Counted from the first letter of the stretch, positions 1 to 7,764 are shown. The stretch is DNA of 16,743 bases from an uncultured Actinomycetes bacterium (GCA_903916775.1 CAIWXY010000061.1:1-16743); one strand, 5' to 3'. A program made the numbers and translations. The notes: generated by a model from the sequence alone, not told the origin.

Positions 1-8
1 ATAAAAAG

Positions 9-94
9 TGGCGGAGGATGAGGGATTTGAACCCTCGAGACTTTCGTCTACGCGTGTTCGAGACGCGCGCACTCGGCCGCTATGCGAATCCTCC
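9..94 (-). tRNA. tRNA-Ser (anticodon CGA)
   Basis: Read on the minus strand, a seven-base acceptor stem GGAGGAT (94-88) pairs with ATCCTCC (19-13), followed by discriminator G and an encoded CCA (11-9). The anticodon stem CGCGT/ACGCG encloses the loop CTCGAAC, giving anticodon CGA, which reads the serine codon UCG. A long variable arm and the T-arm sequence GGTTCAAATCC are present, as expected of a class II tRNA. A T-rich run follows at once at the window edge (8-1) and may be its terminator. It shares D-arm and T-arm sequence with the neighbouring tRNA-Ser, suggesting an old duplication. Confidence 0.95.
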
Positions 95-100
95 GGGGAT

Positions 101-108
101 ACTTTATA
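101..108 (-). promoter_or_regulatory. Candidate -10 region of tRNA-Ser(CGA)
   Basis: On the minus strand TATAAAGT spans 108-101. The box TAAAGT (106-101) lies six bases before the 5' end of the tRNA, so this tRNA may start from its own promoter rather than only by read-through from the tRNA upstream. A TTGTCG sequence (127-122) is a possible -35 element, but its 15-base spacing is short. Confidence 0.4.
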
Positions 109-130
109 GGTGAGGGCGCAACGACAAATC

Positions 131-218
131 TGGCGGAGAATGAGGGATTTGAACCCTCGAAAGGTTGCCCTTTACACGCTTTCCAAGCGTGCGCACTCGG
201 CCGCTATGCGAATTCTCC
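131..218 (-). tRNA. tRNA-Ser (anticodon GGA)
   Basis: On the minus strand the acceptor stem GGAGAAT (218-212) pairs with ATTCTCC (141-135); discriminator G and an encoded CCA (133-131) follow. The anticodon stem CACGC/GCGTG encloses TTGGAAA, so the anticodon is GGA, reading serine codons UCC and UCU. A long variable arm is present. It lies 36 bases upstream of the second tRNA-Ser on the same strand and is divergent from the SRP RNA gene. Confidence 0.95.
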
Positions 219-266
219 AGTGCAGGTCGTAAGACCGACGGGTCGTAGCCTATCGGCTCTAGAAAC

Positions 267-272
267 TATGAT
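267..272 (+). promoter_or_regulatory. -10 box of the SRP RNA gene
   Basis: TATGAT, one mismatch from TATAAT, ends eight bases before the start of the SRP RNA stem. I see no convincing -35 hexamer at the usual spacing (around 244-249). Confidence 0.55.
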
Positions 273-280
273 TACCCCCA

Positions 281-369
281 GATCCTCCGTGCGGCGCTAC
301 CGTACTGAACTCCCCCAGGGCCGGAAGGCAGCAAGGGTAGGTCCGCTCTAGCGGGTGTGCGGAGGGTCC
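281..369 (+). ncRNA. ffs: Signal recognition particle RNA, small (4.5S) type
   Basis: This RNA binds Ffh to form the signal recognition particle, which targets nascent membrane and secreted proteins. The conserved apical domain is clear at about 313-342: the GCCGGAAGGC hairpin with its GGAA tetraloop, followed by the AGCAA internal-loop strand. The ends pair: GATCCTCCGT (281-290) faces GCGGAGGGTC (359-368) with G-U pairs, giving one long hairpin of about 90 bases, the usual bacterial small form. A T-rich stretch follows (371-377). Its position directly before dnaX is common in actinobacteria. The exact mature ends are estimated. Confidence 0.92.
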
Positions 370-400
370 CTTTATTTAGCAGTATTTAGTTAGGAGCACT

Positions 401-2137
401 GTGTCTCTCGCCCTGTATCGCAAGTACCGACCATCAACTTTTGGTGAGGTCATCGGGCAAGAACATGTAACAACGCCGCTCTCTAATGCGCTCGCCTCTG
501 GCGCAATTCATCACGCATATCTATTTAGTGGTCCTCGCGGTTGCGGTAAGACTTCTAGTGCTCGCATCATGGCGCGCAGCCTCAATTGCGAACAGGGACC
601 GACTCCCAATCCATGTGGCGTCTGCCAATCCTGTAAAGATTTAGTTGCAAACGGCCCGGGCTCTATCGATGTCATGGAACTTGATGCAGCAACACACGGT
701 TTGGTTGATGATGCTCGCGATCTGCGCGACAAGGCATTCTTTGCACCAGTGCAATCACGTTACAAGATTTACATTATTGATGAGGCGCACCAACTCGGAC
801 CCGGCGCTGCTAACGCATTGCTCAAAGTTGTAGAAGAGCCACCTCCCCATGTAATTTTTATCTTCGCTACAACTGAACCAGATAAGTTGATCAGCACCAT
901 TCGTTCACGTACACACCACTATCCATTCCGCTTGGTTCCACCTGGAGTACTTGGTGAACACCTTGAGAAGATTTGCGCACTTGAAGGAATCAAAGTTGCT
1001 AAGGGTGTCATTCCATTAGTAGTTCGTGCAAGTGGTGGTTCTGTTCGTGATGCACTCTCCGTATTAGGTCAGCTTCTTGCTGGCGCAGGAGCAGATGGCG
1101 TCACCTACGACATTGCAGTTCAGCTCTTGGGATTCACTGATGGCGCACTACTCGATGAAGCAATCGATGCACTTGCTGCTCGTGATGGCGCAACCATGTT
1201 TGCAGCAATTGATAGCGTGATCGAATCCGGATTAGATCCACGCCGCTTCACTCAGGATTTCTTGGAGCGACTTCGCGATCTCATCATTGTTGGTGCGACA
1301 AAAGATAAGGCATCGCAATTGTTGCGCGAGCTCCCAGAAGATCAACTAGAGCGAATGGCTACTCAGGCCAACATTATTGGTGCCGCAACCTTAATTCGTG
1401 CAGCGGATATAACTGCTGAAGGCCTGACCCAGATGCGCGGTGCTACTGCTCCCCGCTTGATTCTCGAGCTTATCTGCGGCCGGATTCTTCTTCCTGCTGG
1501 TGATGATTCTGCGGTGATAGCTCGTATCGAACGGTTAGAGCGAGGAGTCAATCTTGTCGCTCACACACCTATCAATGATTTAACTCCTTCTCCATCAGTG
1601 ATCAGTGCACCAGTTGCTGCTCCTGCTGCCGTGCAAGCACCAAAAGCCGCACCAAAGAAAGAAGAAGTTAAGACTGCTCCTGTTGTGCACGTTGCAGAAC
1701 CTGTTGCTGCACCAGTTGCACCGCCAGCACCAGTTGCACCAGCAGTTGTTCACAACGGCCCAGTAGATATTGCAGCGCTACGTCGCTTGTGGCCAGATGT
1801 CATTGAGAATGTAAAGAAGCGTCGCAGATTGACCTGGTCGCTACTCGCGGCGAGTGCTCAAGTATTAGCGGTGGATGATAAAGCGATCACGATTGCAATC
1901 GTCAATGCTGGTGCACGTGATTCATTCTTGCGCAGTGGCAGCGATGAGATTCTTAAAGCAGCATTCACCGACATCACTGGCCTTAACCTGAAGATCGAAG
2001 TAATTGTCGATGGCAGCATTAACGCTCCAACTTCAGAACGAACAGTCGAAGAACATGATGATGCTGATGCGCTTTCAGGAACTGCACTACTTGCTCGTGA
2101 ACTCGGCGCACAAGTCATCAGAGAATTCGAGCAGTAA
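401..2137 (+). CDS. dnaX: DNA polymerase III subunit gamma/tau
   Basis: Clamp-loader ATPase that loads the beta clamp at the replication fork and couples polymerases to the helicase. The AAA+ core shows Walker A GPRGCGKT (residues 44-51), a zinc module with Cys63, Cys72, Cys75 and Cys78, Walker B IIDEAH (125-130), the sensor region FATTEP (155-160) and the TIRSR arginine-finger region (166-170; Thr follows where many homologues have Cys). A Pro/Ala-rich linker (about 395-450) leads to a C-terminal tau-like domain. At 578 residues it is a long form; I saw no clear slippery sequence for a gamma frameshift. The GTG start is supported by AGGAG at 392-396 and by the conserved LYRKYRP N-terminus. 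recR follows after two bases, so the two are surely co-transcribed. Confidence 0.96.
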   Translation: MSLALYRKYRPSTFGEVIGQEHVTTPLSNALASGAIHHAYLFSGPRGCGKTSSARIMARSLNCEQGPTPNPCGVCQSCKDLVANGPGSIDVMELDAATHGLVDDARDLRDKAFFAPVQSRYKIYIIDEAHQLGPGAANALLKVVEEPPPHVIFIFATTEPDKLISTIRSRTHHYPFRLVPPGVLGEHLEKICALEGIKVAKGVIPLVVRASGGSVRDALSVLGQLLAGAGADGVTYDIAVQLLGFTDGALLDEAIDALAARDGATMFAAIDSVIESGLDPRRFTQDFLERLRDLIIVGATKDKASQLLRELPEDQLERMATQANIIGAATLIRAADITAEGLTQMRGATAPRLILELICGRILLPAGDDSAVIARIERLERGVNLVAHTPINDLTPSPSVISAPVAAPAAVQAPKAAPKKEEVKTAPVVHVAEPVAAPVAPPAPVAPAVVHNGPVDIAALRRLWPDVIENVKKRRRLTWSLLAASAQVLAVDDKAITIAIVNAGARDSFLRSGSDEILKAAFTDITGLNLKIEVIVDGSINAPTSERTVEEHDDADALSGTALLARELGAQVIREFEQ

Positions 2138-2139
2138 CG

Positions 2140-2736
2140 ATGTATGAAGGCGCAATTCAAGATCTCATCGATGAGCTAGGGCGATTGCCTGGCATCGGTC
2201 CTAAATCTGCACAACGCATTGCATTTCATATCATTCAATCAGAACGTGTAGATGTATCGCGACTTGCTGATGTTCTGCGCACAGTGAAAGAGCGTGTGAA
2301 GTTTTGTACTACATGCGGCAACATCTCCGAAGAAGAGCTCTGTCGAATCTGTCGCGATCCTCGTCGCGAGAACTCCACGATCTGTGTTGTTGAAGAATCA
2401 AAAGATGTCATGGCGATCGAAAAGACGCGCGAATTTCGCGGTACGTATCACGTGCTCGGTGGTGCGATCTCGCCGATCGATGGGGTTGGCCCCGAGAACC
2501 TTCGCATTCGCGAATTGATGGTTCGCTTGGGCGATACCAATATTCAAGAGGTCATCATCGCTACCGATCCCAACCTAGAGGGTGAGGCCACAGCCTCGTA
2601 TTTGATTCGTCAGATCAAGCCTTTGGGCATCAAAGTGAGCCGTTTGGCCTCAGGCCTGCCTGTTGGTGGAGACCTGGAGTACGCAGATGAGGTCACTTTG
2701 GGCCGAGCATTTGAGGGTCGAAGGACGATCGAGTAA
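2140..2736 (+). CDS. recR: Recombination mediator protein RecR
   Basis: RecR works with RecO (and RecF) to load RecA on single-stranded gaps during recombinational repair. The 198-residue length is typical. Domains in order: helix-hairpin-helix around LPGIGPKSAQRIA (16-28), a four-cysteine zinc finger (Cys56, Cys59, Cys68, Cys71), a Toprim domain with CVVEE (82-86) and ATDPNLEGEA (141-150), and the C-terminal LPVGGDLEYADEVTLGRA segment (173-190). The ATG lies two bases after the dnaX stop, so translation is probably coupled. dnaX-recR adjacency is widely conserved. Confidence 0.97.
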   Translation: MYEGAIQDLIDELGRLPGIGPKSAQRIAFHIIQSERVDVSRLADVLRTVKERVKFCTTCGNISEEELCRICRDPRRENSTICVVEESKDVMAIEKTREFRGTYHVLGGAISPIDGVGPENLRIRELMVRLGDTNIQEVIIATDPNLEGEATASYLIRQIKPLGIKVSRLASGLPVGGDLEYADEVTLGRAFEGRRTIE

Positions 2737-2779
2737 CGAAACTGGCTTTTATCTCATTATTTGATACGTACCCTTGTCT

Positions 2780-2801
2780 TACTATCTGAGATTTTTCAGA
2801 T
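2780..2801 (+). promoter_or_regulatory. Possible lysC promoter box and small hairpin
   Basis: The 105-base gap between recR and lysC contains TACTAT (2780-2785), a possible -10 box without a good -35. Overlapping it is the inverted repeat ATCTGA (2784-2789) / TCAGAT (2796-2801), followed by TTTAAG. The hairpin is AT-rich and could be a weak recR terminator or an operator. There is no room for a lysine riboswitch. Confidence 0.3.
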
Positions 2802-2841
2802 TTAAGTCCCATAAGCCCAGATGTTCTGCCAAAATCTTGCC

Positions 2842-4113
2842 ATGAGTTTGATTGTTCAAAAATATGGCGGCTCTTCCGTCGCTGATGCCGAAGGGCTAAA
2901 GCGAGTCGCCAATCGGATCGTGGCCACCAAAAAGGCTGGCCATCAGGTCTGCGTCGTTGTCTCTGCCATGGGTGACACCACCGATGAGTTGATCGACCTC
3001 GCCAACCAAGTCTCACCAATGCCAACAGGCCGCGAGCTCGACATGCTGCTGACCGCCGGTGAGCGCATTTCGATGGCGCTGCTTGCGATGGCTATCGGCA
3101 ACTTGGGTCACGAGGCGATGTCATTTACTGGCTCTCAAGCCGGTGTCATCACAGATAGCACCCACGGCAAAGCGCGCATCATCGATGTAACCCCAGGTCG
3201 CATCCAAGAAGCGCTTGAGACCGGACATATTGCAATTGTTGCTGGCTTCCAAGGAATCTCTAGCGACACGAATGATGTAACAACCCTTGGTCGCGGTGGT
3301 TCAGATACAACCGCAGTTGCGTTAGCTGCAGCGCTGGATGCAGATGTCTGCGAAATTTATACAGATGTCGATGGTGTTTATAGCGCCGATCCTCGCGTTG
3401 TTCCAGCAGCTCGCAAACTCACCACTGTTACTTACGAAGAGATGTTAGAACTTGCTGCAAGTGGCGCAAAAGTTCTTCACCTTCGCTGCGTTGAATATGC
3501 GCGTCGATTCGATCTTCCTATTCACGTACGTTCATCTTTTTCTAATCACGAAGGCACATGGATTGTTAAAGACCATCCAGAAGGAGCAGGCGATATGGAA
3601 CAGGCGATTATCAGCGGAATTGCACACGATAAGAGCGAAGCGAAGATCACCGTTGTCGGTGTTCCTGATCGCACAGGAATTGCTGCGCGAATCTTCCAAG
3701 TTATTGCAGATGCAGATATCAACATCGACATGATCGTGCAGAATGTTTCTGCAGCAGCGACAGGTCTTACAGATATCTCTTTCACCTGCCCGAAGACAGA
3801 TGGTCCTGAGGCGATCGCACTTCTCAAAGAGATCCAAGGCGAAATTGGATTTGGTTCTATTCAATATGACGACCAGATTGGCAAGCTCTCACTCGTAGGT
3901 GCCGGCATGCGCTCTCATCCTGGTGTGACAGCAACCTTCTTCGCCTGCCTTGCAGATGCAGGTCTTAATATCGAAATGATCTCAACCTCAGAGATTCGTA
4001 TCTCCGTAATTCTGCGCGATACAGATCTTGAGAAGGCAGTGAAGGCAGCTCATACCGCTTTCGAATTAGATTCCGAAGACGAAGCTGTTGTATATGGAGG
4101 AACAGGTCGATGA
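2842..4113 (+). CDS. lysC: Aspartate kinase (aspartokinase), alpha subunit
   Basis: Phosphorylates L-aspartate with ATP, the first step towards lysine/diaminopimelate, methionine and threonine. The kinase domain has KYGGSS (residues 7-12), LLTAGERIS (69-77), GRGGSDTTA (150-158) and TDVDGVYSADPR (174-185). Two ACT domains follow, at about 268-330 and 349-415, the regulatory part that binds lysine and threonine in the Corynebacterium enzyme. I start it at 2842 (MSLIVQKYGG) because family members begin there; an in-frame ATG at 2821 would add seven unconserved residues. No Shine-Dalgarno precedes 2842; CAAAAT lies six bases upstream, so a leaderless transcript is possible. It overlaps asd by four bases (ATGA). 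Length is 423 residues. Confidence 0.95.
   Translation: MSLIVQKYGGSSVADAEGLKRVANRIVATKKAGHQVCVVVSAMGDTTDELIDLANQVSPMPTGRELDMLLTAGERISMALLAMAIGNLGHEAMSFTGSQAGVITDSTHGKARIIDVTPGRIQEALETGHIAIVAGFQGISSDTNDVTTLGRGGSDTTAVALAAALDADVCEIYTDVDGVYSADPRVVPAARKLTTVTYEEMLELAASGAKVLHLRCVEYARRFDLPIHVRSSFSNHEGTWIVKDHPEGAGDMEQAIISGIAHDKSEAKITVVGVPDRTGIAARIFQVIADADINIDMIVQNVSAAATGLTDISFTCPKTDGPEAIALLKEIQGEIGFGSIQYDDQIGKLSLVGAGMRSHPGVTATFFACLADAGLNIEMISTSEIRISVILRDTDLEKAVKAAHTAFELDSEDEAVVYGGTGR
3581..3597 (+). promoter_or_regulatory. Internal ribosome-binding site and start for aspartokinase beta subunit
   Basis: Inside lysC, AAGGAG (3581-3586) stands eight bases before an in-frame ATG at 3595 (Met252). Starting there gives a 172-residue protein made of only the two ACT domains, ending at 4113. 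From family knowledge, Corynebacterium glutamicum and Bacillus aspartokinase II make exactly such a beta subunit from an in-frame internal start, and the C. glutamicum one is also 172 residues as I recall. Use of this start here is inferred. Confidence 0.6.
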
Positions 4114-5168
4114 CACAGAAGAAGCTCCCATCACTCGCTGTTGTCGGTGCAACCGGCGCAGTAGGAACAGTCATGCTCGACATTTTGACCAAGCGTCCAA
4201 ATGTTTATGGCGAGATTCGTTTGATCGCATCCGCGCGTAGCGCAGGCAAGAAGCTCATGGTCCGCGGCGAAGAAGTCGAAGTAGTCGCTATCTCCCCAGA
4301 AGCTTTTGATGGCATCGATATTGCAATGTTTGATACTCCAGATGACATCGCAGGAGAATGGGCGCCAATCGCGGCGAGCCGTGGCGCAGTTGTCGTCGAC
4401 AACTCAACCTTCTTCCGCATGGATGATCAGGTCCCACTTGTTGTTGTAGAGATAAATCCAGAAGCAATCAAGAACCGTCCAAAGGGCATCATCTCTAACC
4501 CAAACTGCACAACCATGACAATGATTGTTGCGATGGGTGCGCTGCACAAGGCGTATGGTCTTAAGGAACTTTTCGTTTCTTCATACCAAGCAGTGTCAGG
4601 TATGGGCGTTACAGGTCCAGAGACTTTGTACGATCAGATTCAACAAGTTGCTGGCAAGCACTTAGGTGTCGAACCTGGTGACCTACGCACCGTAATCAAA
4701 GATTTCGGTGCATTCCCTGCGCCACTTGCACTCAACGTTATTCCTTGGGCTGGTTCGCTCAAAGACGGCGGTTACTCTTCTGAAGAGACCAAGGTTCGCT
4801 TTGAGTCACGCAAGATTTTGGGTCTGCCTGATCTCAAAGTTGCAGCAACTTGTGTTCGCGTTCCAGTGATCACGACTCACTCACTTTCAGTTCACGCAAT
4901 CTTCGAGAAGGAAGTAACTCGCGAAGCTGCGCAAGCGCTCCTCAAGAGTTCTGCCGGAATCGAACTACTTGATGATCCAGAGAAGGGCATCTGGCCAACA
5001 CCAAACGATGTCGTTAATACTGATCCAACATGGGTCGGACGTGTTCGTCGTAGCCCCGATGATTCACATGCACTTGATCTCTTCATGTGTGGAGATAACT
5101 TGCGCAAGGGTGCTGCCCTCAACACAGCTCAGATCGCTGAGTTGGTTGCAGCCGAATTCACTGCATAA
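4110..5168 (+). CDS. asd: Aspartate-semialdehyde dehydrogenase
   Basis: NADPH-dependent reduction of aspartyl phosphate to aspartate semialdehyde, the second step after LysC. The N-terminal dinucleotide-binding loop VVGATGAVG (residues 11-19), the catalytic cysteine in SNPNCTT (Cys133), the phosphate/substrate arginine in CVRVPV (Arg250) and the catalytic His257 are all present. At 352 residues it is normal for the bacterial enzyme. GGAGG (4096-4100) sits nine bases before the ATG, which overlaps the lysC stop by four bases; the pair is an obvious operon. Confidence 0.96.
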   Translation: MTQKKLPSLAVVGATGAVGTVMLDILTKRPNVYGEIRLIASARSAGKKLMVRGEEVEVVAISPEAFDGIDIAMFDTPDDIAGEWAPIAASRGAVVVDNSTFFRMDDQVPLVVVEINPEAIKNRPKGIISNPNCTTMTMIVAMGALHKAYGLKELFVSSYQAVSGMGVTGPETLYDQIQQVAGKHLGVEPGDLRTVIKDFGAFPAPLALNVIPWAGSLKDGGYSSEETKVRFESRKILGLPDLKVAATCVRVPVITTHSLSVHAIFEKEVTREAAQALLKSSAGIELLDDPEKGIWPTPNDVVNTDPTWVGRVRRSPDDSHALDLFMCGDNLRKGAALNTAQIAELVAAEFTA

Positions 5169-5175
5169 AACAGAG

Positions 5176-5871
5176 ATGCAAGAAACTTCCGAAATCTCAG
5201 TTGCTCTTCAATGGGCGACTGAGATTTTTGGTTTGAGCAACGTTCCTAAGTACTACATCTCACCAAATAATTTCTTAAACGCCTATCGCAACGGGAATTC
5301 TTTCTCGTTCACTGTGAAAGGCGACCCGGTTTACGGACATGCCTATGGTTCTGCCCCGCATTACGACCCACGTTGGGGAAAAGTAGCAGTGGCAGATTTT
5401 CATCCCGAGCAGATTCTCGGCGCCAAACCACGCTATGGCTTTGAATTTTGGGCACTTGCGACCGCTGTCGCAAACGTGGATTCACACGCTGCTTTTGAGG
5501 TAATTACAGATACAGATTTAATTAATCAGATCTTGGATCAGAGCGCACCAGATTCATCGGTCAGGCCAGGTGGCAACGAAGAGATTTTCTGGGGCGGGAT
5601 CCGGAACGAAGCTGGCGAAGTAGCGTCGATCGGCGTTCTTGTGAAGTGGCAATCAGGGCAATATGTCGTTGCATCTGTTGCTACACGTGAAGAAGATCGT
5701 GGCAAAGGTTACGCAACCGCACTCGTCGCGGGGATGGGTGCACGCGCTCACTCACTAGGTATTGCTGAAATTGGTCTAGGCGTTCGCGACAATAATTTTG
5801 CTGCGCAGCGCGCTTATGCAAAGGCAGGATTCACCCGCCTTGCAGCTTTTACAAACTACTTTCAAGAGTAA
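5176..5871 (+). CDS. GNAT-family N-acetyltransferase
   Basis: A 231-residue protein with a GNAT acetyl-CoA-binding fold in its C-terminal half. Motif A is around residues 165-181, with the R-x-x-G-x-A pyrophosphate loop RGKGYA (175-180), and motif B is VRDNNFAAQRAYAKAGF (203-219). The N-terminal 130 residues show no motif I recognise and may be a degenerate second GNAT half. The substrate cannot be deduced. The frame is open further upstream inside asd, but that is read-through: the ATG at 5176, seven bases after the asd stop, is the natural start, with only a weak GAG-type ribosome site. Probably co-transcribed with lysC-asd. The 3' end overlaps the convergent phosphoesterase gene by 23 bases. 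Confidence 0.8.
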   Translation: MQETSEISVALQWATEIFGLSNVPKYYISPNNFLNAYRNGNSFSFTVKGDPVYGHAYGSAPHYDPRWGKVAVADFHPEQILGAKPRYGFEFWALATAVANVDSHAAFEVITDTDLINQILDQSAPDSSVRPGGNEEIFWGGIRNEAGEVASIGVLVKWQSGQYVVASVATREEDRGKGYATALVAGMGARAHSLGIAEIGLGVRDNNFAAQRAYAKAGFTRLAAFTNYFQE

Positions 5872-6664
5872 TCAACGAAACTTCTGGCGGTGAAGCCACG
5901 CGGATTCGTGCAAACGGGGATGTACCCATACCCGCGGAAACATTGAGCCATGGTTCACCATCAACGCGCGTAACTCCGCGTGCACGCCAATGAGGAAGAT
6001 CGCAATTAGTCGTGAGCGCTCGTGAACCGCCAAACATCGGCAGTCGCACTTGCCCACCATGTGTGTGTCCAGCAAAAATCATGTCGAGTTGATCCTTGGA
6101 CATCTCTTTAATGAGTCGCAAGTAAGGCGCGTGCGTAACGCCAATTGCAAGGTCGCAACGTCCTGGTTCACCTGCAACAAGTGAGTAGTCGTCGCGTTCC
6201 AAGTGCGCATCATCTGTGCCGCGGGCTTCAATCACAGTGCCATTGATTGTCAGAGTTGTGCGCACGTAGTTAAGGTCTATCCAACCGCGGTTAGTGAGCG
6301 CGTTGCGAAGTGATTCAGTGGGAAGGTTGGGCCCTAAGACTCGCTTGCCATGGTCCTTCTTTAAATAATTAAGCGGATTCTTAAATCGTGGCGCGTAATA
6401 ATCGTTCGAGCCAAATACAAAAAGCCCTGGCAGATCGAGTAGTGGCCCTAGGGCATCGATAAGAACTGGCACAACGTCAGGGTGCGCTAAGAAATCTCCT
6501 GTACTGATGACCAGATCGGGTTTGAGCGCCGCCCACGTTTTAATGTCGGCAATTTCGCGCGCGCGCTCCGGAGTCAGGTGGAGATCAGAAAAATGCAGGA
6601 CTCGGATTGGTGCGTGTCCTTGGGGAAGGACCGGCACGCTAGCTTCACGCAGTTGATAACCCAT
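5849..6664 (-). CDS. Calcineurin-like metallophosphoesterase
   Basis: A 271-residue two-metal phosphoesterase. Metal-ligand motifs in order: FSDLHL (Asp27, His29), STGDF (Asp57), GSND (85-88), THAP (His178) and AGHTHGGQ (His200, His202). In most of the superfamily the third motif is GNH(D/E); here it is GSND. I recall similar GSND sequences in related actinobacterial proteins, so this looks like a subfamily trait and not decay. There is no signal peptide or clear membrane segment, so it is likely cytoplasmic or peripheral. The substrate is unknown. The ATG has no Shine-Dalgarno; TATCTT (6679-6674) lies nine bases upstream, so the leader may be very short. It is divergent from the yqeY-like gene, with 20 bases between the starts. 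Confidence 0.88.
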   Translation of the reverse strand: MGYQLREASVPVLPQGHAPIRVLHFSDLHLTPERAREIADIKTWAALKPDLVISTGDFLAHPDVVPVLIDALGPLLDLPGLFVFGSNDYYAPRFKNPLNYLKKDHGKRVLGPNLPTESLRNALTNRGWIDLNYVRTTLTINGTVIEARGTDDAHLERDDYSLVAGEPGRCDLAIGVTHAPYLRLIKEMSKDQLDMIFAGHTHGGQVRLPMFGGSRALTTNCDLPHWRARGVTRVDGEPWLNVSAGMGTSPFARIRVASPPEVSLITLESSL

Positions 6665-6684
6665 AGGCGTGAGAAGATACCGCT

Positions 6685-7143
6685 ATGGGACTTAAAGAGA
6701 CACTCCAAAGCGATCTCACTGAGGCGATTCGTTCTCGTGATGAGCTCACATCGGGCACGATTCGTATGGTTTTGACCGCAATCACCAACGAAGAGGTCTC
6801 CGGCAAAGCGGCTCGCAGACTGAGCGATGCCGAGATCATCACAGTTCTATCGCGCGAAGCGAAGAAACGTCGCGAGGCAGCAGAGGCATTTGCCGATGCA
6901 GGTCGCGCTGATCGCGCAGCGCAAGAAAAATCTGAAGGCGAAGTGATCGCTCGCTATCTTCCCGAACAACTCTCGGAAGATGAGATCAAGAAGTTGATCG
7001 CGGATGCAATTGCAACCAGCGGTGCAACCGGCCCTGCGGGCATGGGTGTAGTCATGAAGTTGGTCTCACCACAAACTGCAGGAAAAGCTGATGGTGGAAT
7101 GGTTTCAAGTTTGGTCAAAGCAGCACTTACTGGAGGAAATTAA
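6685..7143 (+). CDS. GatB/YqeY domain protein
   Basis: A 152-residue stand-alone GatB/YqeY-domain protein. The domain is the C-terminal tRNA-interacting part of the GatB amidotransferase subunit, but the cellular role of the free-standing protein is not established. The sequence fits the family: an N-terminal helical region with LTSGTIRMVLTAITNEEV (21-38), a charged central helix and the C-terminal helical segment with SGATGPAGMGVVMK (111-124). It begins a tight cluster: its TAA is followed directly by the ATG of the next gene. In several actinobacteria it neighbours the same metallophosphoesterase. Confidence 0.88.
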   Translation: MGLKETLQSDLTEAIRSRDELTSGTIRMVLTAITNEEVSGKAARRLSDAEIITVLSREAKKRREAAEAFADAGRADRAAQEKSEGEVIARYLPEQLSEDEIKKLIADAIATSGATGPAGMGVVMKLVSPQTAGKADGGMVSSLVKAALTGGN

Positions 7144-7299
7144 ATGAAGTATGAATATGTCACAGTCCCGCTGCTCACGCACGCAACGAAACAAATTTTA
7201 GATACATGGGGTTCAGAAGGATGGGACCTCGTACAAGTAGTACCTGCCCCAGGGGGCGGAGATAACCTAGTCGCCTACATGAAGAGAGAAGTGAAATAA
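7144..7299 (+). CDS. Small DUF4177-like protein
   Basis: A 51-residue protein beginning MKYEYVTVPLL, with a central LDTWGSEGWDLVQVVP segment (19-34) and ending AYMKREVK. The Y-E-Y ... GWDLV pattern is that of DUF4177-type small proteins that lie next to RidA in actinobacteria; function unknown. GGAGGA (7132-7137) provides a strong ribosome site six bases before the ATG. It abuts its neighbours without spacing: the upstream TAA ends at 7143 and the RidA ATG starts at 7300. The strict packing with RidA suggests joint expression and perhaps a joint function. Confidence 0.82.
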   Translation: MKYEYVTVPLLTHATKQILDTWGSEGWDLVQVVPAPGGGDNLVAYMKREVK

Positions 7300-7758
7300 A
7301 TGGATGTACGTGCAAAGTTGGCAGAACTTAATCTGACGCTCCCAATCGCATCACTCCCTGTCGCTGCATATGTTCCAGCAGTTCGTACCGGCAATCTTGT
7401 TTTCACCGCGGGTCAGCTTCCGCTTGTCGATGGAAAAATTCCATTTACCGGAAAAGTTGGCGGTCCAGTTACTCCTGAGCAAGCAAAAGAGATGGCAACC
7501 ATCTGCATCCTTAACGCACTCGCTGCGGTAGACCTTGTGGCCCCTGTTGATTCAATCGTGAAAGTTGTTCGCGTTTGTGGTTACGTCAATGGCGAGCCTG
7601 GCTTTATTGGTGCACCTGGTGTTGTCAACGGTGCGTCAGAAGTTTTGATTCATATCTGGGGCGATGTCAATGGCAAGCATGCACGCACTGCAATTGGTGT
7701 TGCTGAGTTGCCGCTTGATGCACCAGTAGAGATCGAACTAGTAGTAGAAGTTGCCTAA
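7300..7758 (+). CDS. RidA/YjgF-family protein
   Basis: A 152-residue member of the RidA (YER057c/UK114) superfamily. Archetypal RidA hydrolyses reactive enamine/imine intermediates from PLP enzymes. The family C-terminal signature is present as HARTAIGVAELPLDAPVEIE (127-146), with Arg129 at the position of the carboxylate-binding arginine of active RidA; NLVFTAGQLP (32-41) is the usual N-terminal signature. It is longer than E. coli RidA (about 128 residues) and resembles the actinobacterial subgroup found beside crp (Rv3678c in M. tuberculosis, as I recall), whose substrate is unknown. Its AGAGAGAA ribosome site lies within the preceding gene. Confidence 0.88.
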   Translation: MDVRAKLAELNLTLPIASLPVAAYVPAVRTGNLVFTAGQLPLVDGKIPFTGKVGGPVTPEQAKEMATICILNALAAVDLVAPVDSIVKVVRVCGYVNGEPGFIGAPGVVNGASEVLIHIWGDVNGKHARTAIGVAELPLDAPVEIELVVEVA

Positions 7759-7764
7759 CTAGCC

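Noticed and set aside
82..351. Open frame of 89 codons across both tRNAs and the SRP RNA.
   Set aside because: It is an accidental reading of RNA genes.
1600..1700. Programmed frameshift site in dnaX making a gamma subunit.
   Set aside because: Only loose A-rich stretches are seen; no A-AAA-AAG-type slippery heptamer with a following hairpin was found.
2737..2841. Lysine riboswitch before lysC.
   Set aside because: The 105-base gap is too short and lacks the conserved five-helix core.
4969..5175. Upstream extension of the GNAT frame inside asd.
   Set aside because: It overlaps the well-conserved 3' end of asd in another frame; the ATG at 5176 just after the asd stop is far more natural.
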